DNA of 64,000 nucleotides from BPGX01 sp035405785 (GCA_035405785.1 DAONJS010000013.1:8189-72188), one strand, 5' to 3'; counted from the first letter of the stretch, positions 27,999 to 36,704 are shown. Notes: generated by a model from the letters alone, not told the origin. Translations and numbers: made by a program.

Positions 27999-28154
27999 TT
28001 ACAATTTAAGTGGAAAAAGGATTAAAAGATACATTTCACGCAAAGTCCGCAAAGGAAAATTACGCAGAGTTATAAAGATTATACTTTCTTTGCGTTTCTT
28101 AGCGAATTACTTTGAGTTCTCTGCGTGAAAAATATATCTACAATGAATAGTAAC
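27999..28154 (-). repeat. MITE-like inverted-repeat element, family B copy 3 (inverted)
   Basis: A 156-bp element in opposite orientation to copies 1 and 2. Its left end TTACAATTTAAGTGG (27999-28013) corresponds to the right end of copy 1. Its right end read backwards, GTTACTATTCATTG (28141-28154), corresponds to their left end. Complementary CACGCAAAG and CTGCGTGAAA arms form the hairpin. It begins 4 bases after the gcvP stop and ends 24 bases before fumC, filling the gap. Confidence 0.8.
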
Positions 28155-28177
28155 GAAAATTTAAAAAAATAAATTAT

Positions 28178-29584
28178 ATGGAAACAACAGCAAAAAACAC
28201 AGAATTTAGAATTGAAAGAGATACAATGGGTGAAGTAAAAGTACCTGCTAATGTTTATTGGGGTGCTCAAACTGAAAGATCAAGAAATAATTTTAGAATC
28301 GGACCAGAAGCAAGTATGCCCAAAGAAATTATTCATGCATTTGGTTATCTTAAAAAAGGTGCTGCATTGGCTAATTATGAATTAGGCGTATTATCAAAAG
28401 AAAAATGTGATTTGATATGTAAAGTTGCAGATGAAATTATTGAAGGAAAATTAGATGATCAATTTCCTCTGGTAATTTGGCAAACAGGATCTGGCACACA
28501 AAGTAATATGAATGTGAATGAAGTTATTGCTAATAGAGCACATGTATTATCGGGTAGTAAATTAACTGACGAGAAAAAAGTTTTACATCCAAATGATGAT
28601 GTGAATAAATCGCAATCATCTAATGATACATTCCCAACTGCAATGCACATTGCTACATACAAAATGGTTGTGGAAGTTACTATCCCAGGAATTGAAAAAT
28701 TAAGAGATACACTAAAATCAAAATCTGAAGCATTCAAAGATATTGTAAAAACAGGAAGAACACATTTAATGGATGCTACGCCACTTACTCTTGGACAAGA
28801 ATTTAGTGGTTATGTTCAACAGTTAAATATGGGATTAAGAGCAATTAAAAATGCTTTAGAAGCAGTAAGAGAATTAGCATTAGGTGGTACAGCAGTAGGA
28901 ACAGGTTTAAATGCTCCAAAAGGTTATGATGTTTTAGTAGCCAAAAAGATTGCAGAACTAACAGGTTATCCTTTTGTAACCGCTCCTAATAAATTTGAAG
29001 CACTTGCTGCCCATGATGCAATGGTAGAAATGAGTGGTGCATTGAAAAGAGTGGCTGTTTCTTTAATGAAAATTGCTAATGATATTCGTTTATTGGCATC
29101 TGGTCCAAGATGTGGCATTGGTGAAATCATCATTCCAGATAATGAACCAGGATCATCTATTATGCCTGGAAAAGTAAATCCAACACAACCCGAAGCAATG
29201 ACAATGGTTGCCGCACAAGTTATGGGAAATGATATGGCAGTGGCAGTTGGTGGAAGTAACGGACATTTTGAATTAAATGTATTTAAGCCAGTGATTGCTT
29301 ACAATGTATTGATGTCAGCAAGATTGATTGGCGATGTATGTGTTAGTTTTAATGATAAATGTGCAGTAGGTATTGAACCTAATTTGGTAAATATCAAAAA
29401 GCATTTGGATAACTCTTTGATGTTAGTTACAGCATTAAATCCAAAAATTGGTTATGAAAATGCGGCTAAAATTGCTAAAAAAGCACACAAAGAAAATAAA
29501 ACATTAAAAGAAGCCGCAATAGAATTGGGATTACTAACTGCCGAGCAATTTGATGAATGGGTAAGACCAGAAAAAATGGTGTAA
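28178..29584 (+). CDS. fumC: Class II fumarate hydratase
   Basis: Converts fumarate and malate in the TCA cycle without an iron-sulfur cluster. The 468-residue protein shows the fumarase/aspartase superfamily regions: GSGTQSNMNVNEVIANRA, TGRTHLMDATPLTLGQEFSGY, and the signature GSSIMPGKVNPTQPEA (about 325-340). The N-terminal RIERDTMGEVKVPANVYWGAQTERS is typical of FumC and distinguishes it from aspartase. Length matches the family (460-470). It stands alone, downstream of a family B repeat and followed by an AT-rich terminator hairpin at 29615-29641. Confidence 0.96.
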   Translation: METTAKNTEFRIERDTMGEVKVPANVYWGAQTERSRNNFRIGPEASMPKEIIHAFGYLKKGAALANYELGVLSKEKCDLICKVADEIIEGKLDDQFPLVIWQTGSGTQSNMNVNEVIANRAHVLSGSKLTDEKKVLHPNDDVNKSQSSNDTFPTAMHIATYKMVVEVTIPGIEKLRDTLKSKSEAFKDIVKTGRTHLMDATPLTLGQEFSGYVQQLNMGLRAIKNALEAVRELALGGTAVGTGLNAPKGYDVLVAKKIAELTGYPFVTAPNKFEALAAHDAMVEMSGALKRVAVSLMKIANDIRLLASGPRCGIGEIIIPDNEPGSSIMPGKVNPTQPEAMTMVAAQVMGNDMAVAVGGSNGHFELNVFKPVIAYNVLMSARLIGDVCVSFNDKCAVGIEPNLVNIKKHLDNSLMLVTALNPKIGYENAAKIAKKAHKENKTLKEAAIELGLLTAEQFDEWVRPEKMV

Positions 29585-29614
29585 ATAATATTTCTTTTCT
29601 ATTAATTTCCTTAA

Positions 29615-29641
29615 AATTTTACTGTAAGTAAAATTATTTTT
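29615..29641 (+). terminator. Terminator after fumC
   Basis: Perfect 9-bp stem AATTTTACT (29615-29623) / AGTAAAATT (29627-29635) with a 3-base loop, followed by ATTTTT. It lies 31 bases after the fumC stop. The stem is AT-rich, so termination strength is uncertain. Confidence 0.6.
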
Positions 29642-29657
29642 GAATTAAAAGTTCAAT

Positions 29658-29709
29658 ATGCCGACGCTCGAAGTCGGCATATTTTTTTGCATAGCAAAAT
29701 CGTCAGCAT
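29658..29709 (-). repeat. Double-hairpin repeat, family A copy 3 (inverted)
   Basis: ATGCCGAC (29658-29665) / GTCGGCAT (29673-29680), then a second imperfect hairpin TTTTTTTGC / GCAAAATCGTCAGCA. Flanked by GTTCAATA and TTAATGTTCAAG repeats. This copy, copy 4 and copy 5 read in the opposite sense to copies 1 and 2. Apart from the fumC terminator just before it, the rest of the 448-base gap from fumC to the small ORF at 30033 is AT-rich with AAAACTAAAAC repeats (29968-30000) and no gene that I can support. Confidence 0.75.
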
Positions 29710-30032
29710 TTAATGCTTAATGTTCAAGTTTAATCTGATTTGAGTTATAAGTGCTGACCAAATAAAGTAGTATTTATTTTTACAAACTTTCAAAAAAATC
29801 AAAAATTTACATCAAATAAAAGTGATTAAATTTGTAACAAAAATATATTTAAAATATAAATTTGTGGTTGTTTTAATACCCTTGAAAATAAAATGAGTGA
29901 GGTATAATAAAAGAGAGTATAGATATGATTAAAAAATTTATTAAATACAAATATTGATAATTCAGAAAATAAAACTAAAACAAAAAATAAAACTAAAACA
30001 AATCAAACATAAAATAAATTCAATTAAATTAA

Positions 30033-30218
30033 ATGGGATTTATAGGAAGAATATTTTTAAGTTATATTGGAGCATGCATTAGATATTTAATTTCAAGAAT
30101 AATATTTAAAAATAATAAAAAATTTAGATACTTCTTATATGAAGATGAATATTTTAATAGATGGATTACAGCAATATTTTTTATTATCATATTTTTAATA
30201 GTGAAATTTTTATTGTAA
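30033..30218 (+). CDS. Small hypothetical membrane protein
   Basis: A 61-residue protein with two hydrophobic segments (about 3-24 and 46-61), separated by a charged stretch KNNKKFRYFLYEDEYFNRW. I do not recognise a named family, though short two-helix proteins of this type occur in Bacteroidota. A 10-bp inverted repeat overlaps its stop codon (30197-30230) and could serve as its terminator, which supports a real gene. The region is very AT-rich and lies in a long, repeat-bearing gap between fumC and the EEP-family gene, so a chance frame remains possible. Confidence 0.5.
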   Translation: MGFIGRIFLSYIGACIRYLISRIIFKNNKKFRYFLYEDEYFNRWITAIFFIIIFLIVKFLL

Positions 30219-30230
30219 ATTTTCACTATT
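30197..30230 (+). terminator. AT-rich hairpin at the end of the small membrane protein gene
   Basis: AATAGTGAAA (30197-30206) pairs perfectly with TTTCACTATT (30221-30230) around a 14-base loop holding the stop codon. The tail after it is T-rich only briefly, so termination is plausible but not certain. Confidence 0.5.
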
Positions 30231-30347
30231 TTAGTATAGTTTGAATAGATACATTTCATTGAAATTTTATAAGGAAAATAATACGACAAGTATGCAATTA
30301 TCATAATTAATTCAAACATTCAAATTATAAATGCAAAACTTCAAAAC

Positions 30348-30365
30348 CACTGTTGTCCAAAATAT
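30348..30365 (+). mobile_element. Solo insertion-sequence end (remnant)
   Basis: CACTGTTGTCCAAAATAT is identical over 18 bases to 63763-63780, the outer end of the IS4-type element at the right edge of the window. No transposase follows here, and the next bases differ. It is probably the scar of an excised or deleted copy, or a chance-preserved terminal repeat. Confidence 0.5.
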
Positions 30366-30403
30366 CATCCGTAGACATTAAGCATCGGCAGTCAAAACTA
30401 AAA

Positions 30404-30471
30404 ACTTTTCACTTTTCACTTTTCACTCTTCACTTTTCACTTTTCACTTTTCACTTTTCACTTTTCACTTT
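30404..30471. repeat. Heptamer tandem repeat ACTTTTC (about 9-10 copies)
   Basis: Near-perfect tandem repetition of ACTTTTC with one variant unit (ACTCTTC). The array runs into the 3' end of the EEP-family gene and encodes its last residues and stop codon. Copy number of such arrays can change by slippage. Confidence 0.9.
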
Positions 30472-31614
30472 CATAAAATATCCTCTAATAGGATAATGAT
30501 CACTTAAATGTTTTGTTTCTGAAGAATTATCAACATTAAAATCAAGTGTGATAAAATGTTTTGAATGAAAAATATAATCAATTCTTAAGTATATTTTGTC
30601 GTGATAAGTAAAGCCAAAGCCATTACCTTTTTCTTTAAAAGCATCTGTGAATTGATGTTTAGAAAGTTGATACATTAAATACGAATTTGGAATATCATTG
30701 AAGTCGCCTATTATTAAAACGGGATAAGGAGTATTACTTGCAATTTTTAATATATTTTCTGCTTGTTGTGTTTTGAGTTGGCTATTCAAATATAATTTTT
30801 GAATGATATTTAATCCTTTTGCAGAAGTATCTAATGCTTGTATAAAATTTTCATCATCAGGTTTTTGATTCGGTTTCCACTTTTTTTTCTTAAACAAACT
30901 AAATGATTGTAAGTGCAGGTTGAAAACACGAATAGTATCATTATTGTAAATGATATCAGAATAGATGCAACCATTGTTTTTGGCATTATTGAAATAAATG
31001 ACAGATTGTTTAATAATAGGATATTTAGACATGGTGAGTAATCCCCAGTGGTCATTTTTTCTTAAAGTAACAAAGTATGCATAATGAAAATAATAATCAG
31101 GAAATAATTTTTTTAAATCTTGAAGGTTGTTGAAATCATTGCTATCTTCTGATGTATAAAATTCCTGAAAACACATTATATCTGCAGGATGAGTTTTTAA
31201 GTAATTAAAAATTTTTTCTCGTGTTAGATAATTATTTTGCCAGTTATAGAGGTCAAAAAGTTTTACATTAAAAGACATTACTGATAATGCTTTTTGTGAA
31301 GTTATATTTTTTTCAGAAAAACTGATATTGTAATAATCTGATATTTGAGGAAAAAAATACAATTGTACTATAGTAGCAATGACTAATCTTTTGTATTGAA
31401 GTAAAAAAGCAAATATTATTATCCATATTAAATTAAGAAATAACAAAACAGGAAACATTAATGAAATGATGGGTAATAATCTGAAACTATCAGGATGAAG
31501 GCGAGTAGAGTAGTAACTTATAAATAAAAGTAAAGCAGTAATGAAATAACTTAAATGAAAAATGTTTACAAACAATAAATAAACATATAAAAATATCTTT
31601 TTAATCAAATGCAT
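30451..31614 (-). CDS. Endonuclease/exonuclease/phosphatase (EEP) family membrane protein
   Basis: A 387-residue protein with three N-terminal hydrophobic segments (about 8-30, 37-57, 62-85), then an EEP catalytic domain (about 108-385). Domain motifs visible are MSFNVKLFD, ICMCFQEFY-like DIMCFQEFYTS (acidic metal ligand), VLIIGDFNDIPNS (catalytic Asp/Asn) and the terminal LSDHYPI (Asp-His). Members hydrolyse phosphodiesters in nucleic acids or lipids; the substrate here is unknown, and membrane anchoring suggests an envelope role. The last codons (KVKSEK) and the stop are formed by the heptamer repeat, so the native C-terminus may have been replaced. It lies 24 bases after a T9SS cargo gene in the same direction. 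Confidence 0.83.
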   Translation of the reverse strand: MHLIKKIFLYVYLLFVNIFHLSYFITALLLFISYYSTRLHPDSFRLLPIISLMFPVLLFLNLIWIIIFAFLLQYKRLVIATIVQLYFFPQISDYYNISFSEKNITSQKALSVMSFNVKLFDLYNWQNNYLTREKIFNYLKTHPADIMCFQEFYTSEDSNDFNNLQDLKKLFPDYYFHYAYFVTLRKNDHWGLLTMSKYPIIKQSVIYFNNAKNNGCIYSDIIYNNDTIRVFNLHLQSFSLFKKKKWKPNQKPDDENFIQALDTSAKGLNIIQKLYLNSQLKTQQAENILKIASNTPYPVLIIGDFNDIPNSYLMYQLSKHQFTDAFKEKGNGFGFTYHDKIYLRIDYIFHSKHFITLDFNVDNSSETKHLSDHYPIRGYFMKVKSEK

Positions 31615-31638
31615 TGAAAATTTTGCGAGTGAAAATAA

Positions 31639-33558
31639 CTATTTTACTATGAGTTTTTTATTGATAACAGAATTTTTAGTAATTATTTGCACAAAATATA
31701 ATCCACTATCAAAATCAGATAAATTGAGTTGATAATCTTTTTGAATTAATGGTGTAGATAAAATCTCTTGACCTAATGCATTGAAAATTTTAATTAAATA
31801 AGGTGATGAAAAAGAAGGTTTTAGGTATAAAATTTTATTGTTGTCAACAGGATTTGGATAAATGATAATTTCATTATCTTTTTCAGACAATTCATTTATA
31901 CCAACTGCCCTTAAACTATCACCAAATACAGGGTGCATCATTAAAGAACCTTTTACTGATGACGGATTCCAATTTCCGGTGCTATTGTAAAATGTGTTGT
32001 TTGAACGATCATAATTTACATCTAATCCTATTGTAACAGAATATTGTGAAGATGCAGGAAAACATTGAATCCCAAAGAAATAAGTTCCGGGTGAAAGCAC
32101 GAGTGGAGAAGTGAGTTGGTATCTTGGTATTTTGTTGTAACCCCAATCTAAAAATTTTGGTTTCATTAAACTATCTCTGTAAATCAGATTTCCCGGTTGT
32201 CCTGCAATGTTTGACCATACACATATTCTGAATATATTTTGGGTGCTGATTTTGAAACTATTAACTGGAATGAAAAAAATATCCATTGCTCTCAAAGTAT
32301 CTTGAACATTTAAAGTATATCTTTGTGCTACCTGTGTTCCATAAAATTTCAAGTAATATCCTAATTCTGCCTGTCCATCGTCATAAGCAAAATAATTAGT
32401 GAGCGGAGTACATTGTATAATTGTATCGTTGTAATTCCAATCATCAGGTGCAGTGTTGATGAAATGTTTGGCATAAAACCTTGTAGAATCTGTTATACTG
32501 AATGTATAAGTAAAGTTGGGCTTTTGATGAACGGTTACAGTATTTACACCGGGTGCAACATTTGCACTTCCACCATTATAGTTATATAAAAAATTCCAGT
32601 TTTCATCGTAGATATTAAATTGATAGTTCAAATTTTTGGTAGTATATTTATTTTGATTTTTGATGTAATTAGTAACTTGTGTTGCCATTTCAGATGGTAA
32701 AAAATGTTTATATGGCATTGCAGAATAATTTTTGAGTAAAGGCGTGCTTAAATAGTAAAATGCTGCACCATCAATGATTGTATCAGTAGTGTAAAGATAT
32801 TTATCTAATTTTACATAATCTATATGCCAGTGGTCAACTGCCCCAACAGGTGTGGCTTTATTTCTAAATCTAAAACGAAATCCATCGTGAAAATAAGCGG
32901 TATCTGTAATATAAATATGAACTTTTGTAAAAGTGCTGTCATTAACAGGAGAAATGTTACTTCCAGTAGTACTCCACACTACATTTTGCCATACTTGTTG
33001 CAATGGCTTGTAAAAATCTAATATCAAAGAATCATTACTTTCGGGATTATCACCATTACCCATTCTTTGATAATAAAAAACAAGTGCAATACTATCTGCT
33101 GGTGTATAATTTACAATTCCATCTGTTTCTAAATTGATTGGTTGAGATGTAAGCGTATCAGCAGGGTCAGAAGCAGTGGCTACTGCATTGGGATTATAAG
33201 GAATACCTTTTTTATTTAATCCATCAAATGTGGCTACGCCAAAAGAAATGGGGTATTTAGCATAACCAAAATTAATATACACTGATGAATCAGCCCATTT
33301 ATTGATGTCTGGATAAGTTTGTTTGTATGCATAATAAAAATCATCAAAGAAAGGAAGATTTAAACTTGATGATGTATTTTTTTGAGTAGAAAAATTATTT
33401 TGAGAAAATTTTATTTGAGGAGAAAAAGTGTAGTAATTGATGTTCTGAAATAAAGGTAAAGTAAATTCTTGAGATAAAAGATTTAATGTAATAAATAACA
33501 GAAATATAAAGGGAAATATTTTGTGAGCTTTATTTATGGTTTTATTGATAACAAACAT
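31639..33558 (-). CDS. Secreted protein with type A T9SS sorting domain
   Basis: A 639-residue protein with an N-terminal signal peptide (hydrophobic core IFPFIFLLFITLNLLSQ after a charged stretch). The long central region (about 60-550) is rich in aromatic residues and Asn/Asp with beta-sandwich character, for instance SLNLPFFDDFYY and VDHWHIDYVKLDKY, which resemble MAM/jelly-roll segments. The C-terminal type A domain reads IIIYPNPVDNNKILYL, IFNALGQEI, FDSGLYFVQI and NKKLIVK. It is exported by the T9SS; function is unknown. Its stop is 24 bases before the EEP gene and its start follows the PASTA gene by 8 bases, so it belongs to the etfB-led leftward run. Confidence 0.87.
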   Translation of the reverse strand: MFVINKTINKAHKIFPFIFLLFITLNLLSQEFTLPLFQNINYYTFSPQIKFSQNNFSTQKNTSSSLNLPFFDDFYYAYKQTYPDINKWADSSVYINFGYAKYPISFGVATFDGLNKKGIPYNPNAVATASDPADTLTSQPINLETDGIVNYTPADSIALVFYYQRMGNGDNPESNDSLILDFYKPLQQVWQNVVWSTTGSNISPVNDSTFTKVHIYITDTAYFHDGFRFRFRNKATPVGAVDHWHIDYVKLDKYLYTTDTIIDGAAFYYLSTPLLKNYSAMPYKHFLPSEMATQVTNYIKNQNKYTTKNLNYQFNIYDENWNFLYNYNGGSANVAPGVNTVTVHQKPNFTYTFSITDSTRFYAKHFINTAPDDWNYNDTIIQCTPLTNYFAYDDGQAELGYYLKFYGTQVAQRYTLNVQDTLRAMDIFFIPVNSFKISTQNIFRICVWSNIAGQPGNLIYRDSLMKPKFLDWGYNKIPRYQLTSPLVLSPGTYFFGIQCFPASSQYSVTIGLDVNYDRSNNTFYNSTGNWNPSSVKGSLMMHPVFGDSLRAVGINELSEKDNEIIIYPNPVDNNKILYLKPSFSSPYLIKIFNALGQEILSTPLIQKDYQLNLSDFDSGLYFVQIITKNSVINKKLIVK

Positions 33559-33566
33559 TATCCAAA

Positions 33567-34169
33567 TTAATTAAGTTTATCTAACGGATTTTCATCAGAA
33601 TTTATTGTATCATTTACCTGAGGTGAATTTATTGCACCTTTTGTGCCTACAACTATATCTATAACACTTCCTTTTTTAATATAAGTTCCTGGTTCTATGG
33701 GTTTGTTTTTATATAACTGATTAATTACGCATCCGTTACAATAAGAGGGTTCATAAATTATTTTGCCTAATTTTAAATCATAACTTGATAATATCATGGT
33801 GGCTTGTCTTTCACTTAAATCAATTAATTTGGGCATTTGAACACTTGGTGGTAAATAAGTTGTAACGGTTAAATAAATTGTTCTATTCTCTTTGACATTC
33901 GTATTAGGGTCTGGATTTTGAGAAATAACAATACCGGGTTTTTCTTCAGGTTTATATATGCTATCAATAATCAAAAAGCGAAGTTTTTTTGAAGTAATTA
34001 TTTTACTTGCTTCATTGATAGGTAATTTAATAACATCAGGCGTAGCAATATATTTATTGTGATTTGTATAGGTATCTAAGTAATATGAAATAAACCAAAG
34101 AAACAAAAATACTGAAATTACAGCTCCAACAAAATGTAGAGCATATATTTTAATGACAGATGAATTCAT
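33567..34169 (-). CDS. PASTA-domain membrane protein
   Basis: A 200-residue protein with one N-terminal membrane segment (about 8-30) and an external part composed of PASTA-like repeats (about 45-105 and 112-178). The repeats include VIKLPINEASKIITSKKLRF, PGIVISQNPDPNTNVKENRTI and MPKLIDLSERQATMILSSY. PASTA domains bind peptidoglycan fragments or partner proteins at the cell surface. No kinase or penicillin-binding domain is attached, which is the usual stand-alone form in Bacteroidota. A short charged tail follows. It is in the leftward run between the bifunctional nuclease and a T9SS cargo gene. Confidence 0.85.
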   Translation of the reverse strand: MNSSVIKIYALHFVGAVISVFLFLWFISYYLDTYTNHNKYIATPDVIKLPINEASKIITSKKLRFLIIDSIYKPEEKPGIVISQNPDPNTNVKENRTIYLTVTTYLPPSVQMPKLIDLSERQATMILSSYDLKLGKIIYEPSYCNGCVINQLYKNKPIEPGTYIKKGSVIDIVVGTKGAINSPQVNDTINSDENPLDKLN

Positions 34170-34193
34170 TTGTGATTTTAAATTACAAAAAAA

Positions 34194-34832
34194 TCAGGAT
34201 TTTCTTTTTTCAATTTCCTGATGAATTTGAGCCGCTAATTCGTATTTTTCTTCATTAATGGCTTTTTGCAACAGTTCCTGTAATTCTTCTAAAGTTAAAT
34301 TAGATAATGATTTCGCTACTTCTTCTGATTGTTTGGTGGAACTTGATGTTGCTTCTTCTTCATCTTCTTCTGATGAAGGTTGAATGGGTGTGATATTATC
34401 ATTTTCATCAACAGTATAGCCCGCTTCTTTAATTATAAATTCGTAGCAATAAATAGGTGCATCAAAACGAACAGCAATTGCAATGGCATCACTGGTGCGT
34501 GCGTCAATTTCATGTTCTACTTCACCATTTGCATCGGTACAAATGAGTTTAGAATAAAAAACACCTTCTACTAAATTATAGATTAATACTTCTTTTACAG
34601 TAATGTGAAAAGCATCTGCAAAATTTTTAAATAAATCGTGAGATATGGGCCGTTGTATTTTTACTTTTTCTAAAGCAATGGCAATAGATTGTGCTTCAAA
34701 TACACCAATTACTACAGGCAATCTTCTGTTGCTGTTTACTTCTTCTAATAAGAGCAAATAATTATTACTGCCTGCTCCGCTTTGACCAGTTGAGATACCT
34801 ACGATATTTAATAATACTTTTTTTTGTTCCAT
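34194..34832 (-). CDS. Bifunctional nuclease family protein (DUF151) with UVR domain
   Basis: A 212-residue protein whose N-terminal 135 residues form the bifunctional nuclease/DUF151 domain (LPVVIGVFEAQSIAIALE, DARTSDAIAIAVRFDAPIY). An acidic Ser/Glu linker (about 150-170) follows, and then a C-terminal UVR motif (LEELQELLQKAINEEKYELAAQIHQEIEKR) resembling the UvrB/UvrC interaction helix. DUF151 proteins have been described as RNase/DNase enzymes in plants; the bacterial role is not settled. The UVR tail suggests a protein partner. It follows etfA by 22 bases and precedes the PASTA gene by 24 bases. Confidence 0.87.
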   Translation of the reverse strand: MEQKKVLLNIVGISTGQSGAGSNNYLLLLEEVNSNRRLPVVIGVFEAQSIAIALEKVKIQRPISHDLFKNFADAFHITVKEVLIYNLVEGVFYSKLICTDANGEVEHEIDARTSDAIAIAVRFDAPIYCYEFIIKEAGYTVDENDNITPIQPSSEEDEEEATSSSTKQSEEVAKSLSNLTLEELQELLQKAINEEKYELAAQIHQEIEKRKS

Positions 34833-34854
34833 GATAATAAAATCTATGAAAATT

Positions 34855-35841
34855 TTAATGTTGAGATGCTTTGAATTTTTTAATAGCTTCTGTTAATTTA
34901 GGAACAACTTCAAAAGCATCACCAACTATACCATAATCTGCAGATTTGAAAAATGGTGCATCTTTGTCGGTATTAATAACAACGATAGTTTTACTACCAC
35001 TTACACCTGCTAAATGTTGAATAGCACCAGAAATACCAATAGCAATGTATAAGTTCGGACGAATTGCAAGACCGGTTTGCCCAACATGTTCGTGGTGTGG
35101 TCTCCAATGTGAATCGGCAACAGGTCTTGAACAAGCAGTGGCAGCTCCAAGGGCTTTAGCAAGATCTTCTATGATATGCCAGTTTTCTGGACCTTTCAAA
35201 CCTCTTCCTCCACTTACTACTAACTCTGCTTCGGGCAATGGAATATTATCACCCGTTGTTGTTTTCTCAACAGATTTTACAATTACTCTCAATGGAATAT
35301 CAGCACTTTCAGTAACATCATTTATTTGAGCAGTGTTTGTGGCATCAAATTGAACTGGAATTGAATTTGGTAATAAAGTAATTATTTTTTTATCACTATT
35401 AATTGAAAGAGTAGCGTATGCTTTGCCGGAAAAAACATTTTTCTTAAACTTGTAAGTATTACCATTGATTTCTAAAAGTGAAGTAACGCCTGCTACAATA
35501 CCACAGTTTAATAATCCTGAAAGATAAGCACCAATGGCTTTTCCATGAATATCAAAAGGGAGCACTATATCATTAGTGTTTTCAGATTCAGCATATTTTT
35601 TAATCAATTTTGCAACAGCAGAATAATCAGTAATATAGTTTAAATCGTTAGTGATATTAATAATTTTATTTGCACCTGCTTGTTGTGCATTTTGTTTTCC
35701 TTCGTCATTGGCTTTATATAATAACACTACAACATTGCTATTAGTTTTAGAAGCAATTTGTTTAGCAAAAACAATAGATTCTAATGAGGATTTTTTTAAT
35801 GTTCCATTTTTTGATGCATCCGCAAAAACTAGTACTGACAT
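34855..35841 (-). CDS. etfA: Electron transfer flavoprotein alpha subunit
   Basis: Larger ETF subunit, carrying electrons from acyl-CoA dehydrogenases to ETF-quinone oxidoreductase. The 328-residue protein has the N-terminal Rossmann-like domain and the C-terminal FAD domain, with VVSGGRGLKGPENW, then ACSRPVADSHWRPHHEHVGQTG and the family signature region YIAIGISGAIQHLAGVSGSKTIVVINTDKDAPFF. It lies 51 bases after etfB, the usual pairing. The acyl-CoA dehydrogenases and quinone oxidoreductase that would use it are not in this window. Confidence 0.95.
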   Translation of the reverse strand: MSVLVFADASKNGTLKKSSLESIVFAKQIASKTNSNVVVLLYKANDEGKQNAQQAGANKIINITNDLNYITDYSAVAKLIKKYAESENTNDIVLPFDIHGKAIGAYLSGLLNCGIVAGVTSLLEINGNTYKFKKNVFSGKAYATLSINSDKKIITLLPNSIPVQFDATNTAQINDVTESADIPLRVIVKSVEKTTTGDNIPLPEAELVVSGGRGLKGPENWHIIEDLAKALGAATACSRPVADSHWRPHHEHVGQTGLAIRPNLYIAIGISGAIQHLAGVSGSKTIVVINTDKDAPFFKSADYGIVGDAFEVVPKLTEAIKKFKASQH

Positions 35842-35892
35842 AATTTTAATTTTTTAATTATTTAATATTAATGAATTTTATTGGTATAAAAT

Positions 35893-36636
35893 TTAAATAA
35901 CTTTTGCTTCTGTGTGCAATAGTTGAACAAGTTCTTCAACATTATTAGGATCAATAAATTTGCAAGCAGATCTACCGGGTGCTAATTCAAATTTTTCATA
36001 TTGAGTAGCAGTTTGATAAGAGTAAGGTGGAATAACATTTAAAGGTTTAGTACGAGCCGCCATAATACCTTTCATATTCGGAATTCTTTGCTCTGCCATA
36101 CCTTTATTAGCACTAATTACAACAGGCAAAGCACATTCAACCACTTCATATCCACCTTCTATATCTTGATTAGCAATGGCTTTATTATCTTTTATTTCTA
36201 ACTTACTTGCGTTTGATATAAATGGATAATCAATTAAACCAGCTAAAATACCGGCGGCTACACCTCCATTGTAACTAATTGTTTCTTTTCCAAATAAAAT
36301 TAAATCGTAAGGATTTTGTTTGAGAAATTGAGCAATTTGTTGAGCCACCACAAATGCGTCTGTTGGGTCTAAATCAATTCTATAACTATCATCTGTACCA
36401 AGTGCTAATGCTTTGCGAATGGTTGGCTCTGTATCTTGAAGCCCAACATGAATAACAGAAACTTTTTCAGCAAGACCGGCTTCTTTAAGTTCTAATGCAC
36501 GAACTAAAGCATACCATTCATCATAAGGATTGATGATGAATTGAACATTAGTAGGGTTGAATTTTGTACCATCTTCCGAGAAGGAAATTTTTGCAGTAGT
36601 ATCAGGTACTTGAGAAATAGCAACAAGAATTTTCAT
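35893..36636 (-). CDS. etfB: Electron transfer flavoprotein beta subunit
   Basis: Smaller ETF subunit that binds AMP and completes the heterodimer with EtfA. The 247-residue protein begins MKILVAISQVPDTTAKISF and shows the conserved NPYDEWYALVRALELKE and the signature region ANQDIEGGYEVVECALPVVISANK. It is the first gene of a leftward run etfB, etfA, DUF151-UVR, PASTA, T9SS cargo, EEP protein. A promoter with both consensus elements lies upstream (36672-36704), 35 bases before the ATG. Confidence 0.95.
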   Translation of the reverse strand: MKILVAISQVPDTTAKISFSEDGTKFNPTNVQFIINPYDEWYALVRALELKEAGLAEKVSVIHVGLQDTEPTIRKALALGTDDSYRIDLDPTDAFVVAQQIAQFLKQNPYDLILFGKETISYNGGVAAGILAGLIDYPFISNASKLEIKDNKAIANQDIEGGYEVVECALPVVISANKGMAEQRIPNMKGIMAARTKPLNVIPPYSYQTATQYEKFELAPGRSACKFIDPNNVEELVQLLHTEAKVI

Positions 36637-36671
36637 AACTTAAAATTTAAAGAACTATTTTTTTTGAGGCA

Positions 36672-36704
36672 CAAAGATAGTAAATAAATAAGTTTTAGTG
36701 CAAA
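36672..36704 (-). promoter_or_regulatory. Promoter of the etfB operon
   Basis: On the minus strand TTTG (36701-36704), 21 bases, TATCTTTG (36672-36679). Both elements and the spacing match the Bacteroidota primary sigma consensus TTTG-N19-23-TAnnTTTG. The -7 element lies 35 bases before the etfB ATG. Confidence 0.8.

Noticed and set aside
29585..30032. Transfer or small RNA gene in the long gap after fumC
   Set aside because: Only a terminator hairpin, repeat A3 and AAAACTAAAAC runs are visible; no cloverleaf or other known RNA.
30404..30471. Possible CRISPR-like array
   Set aside because: Units are 7 bases in direct tandem without spacers, and no cas genes are near.
34194..36636. A new redox-linked system formed by etfBA with the DUF151-UVR and PASTA genes
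   Set aside because: The genes are merely in one direction with moderate gaps, each family is common alone, and nothing ties them functionally.
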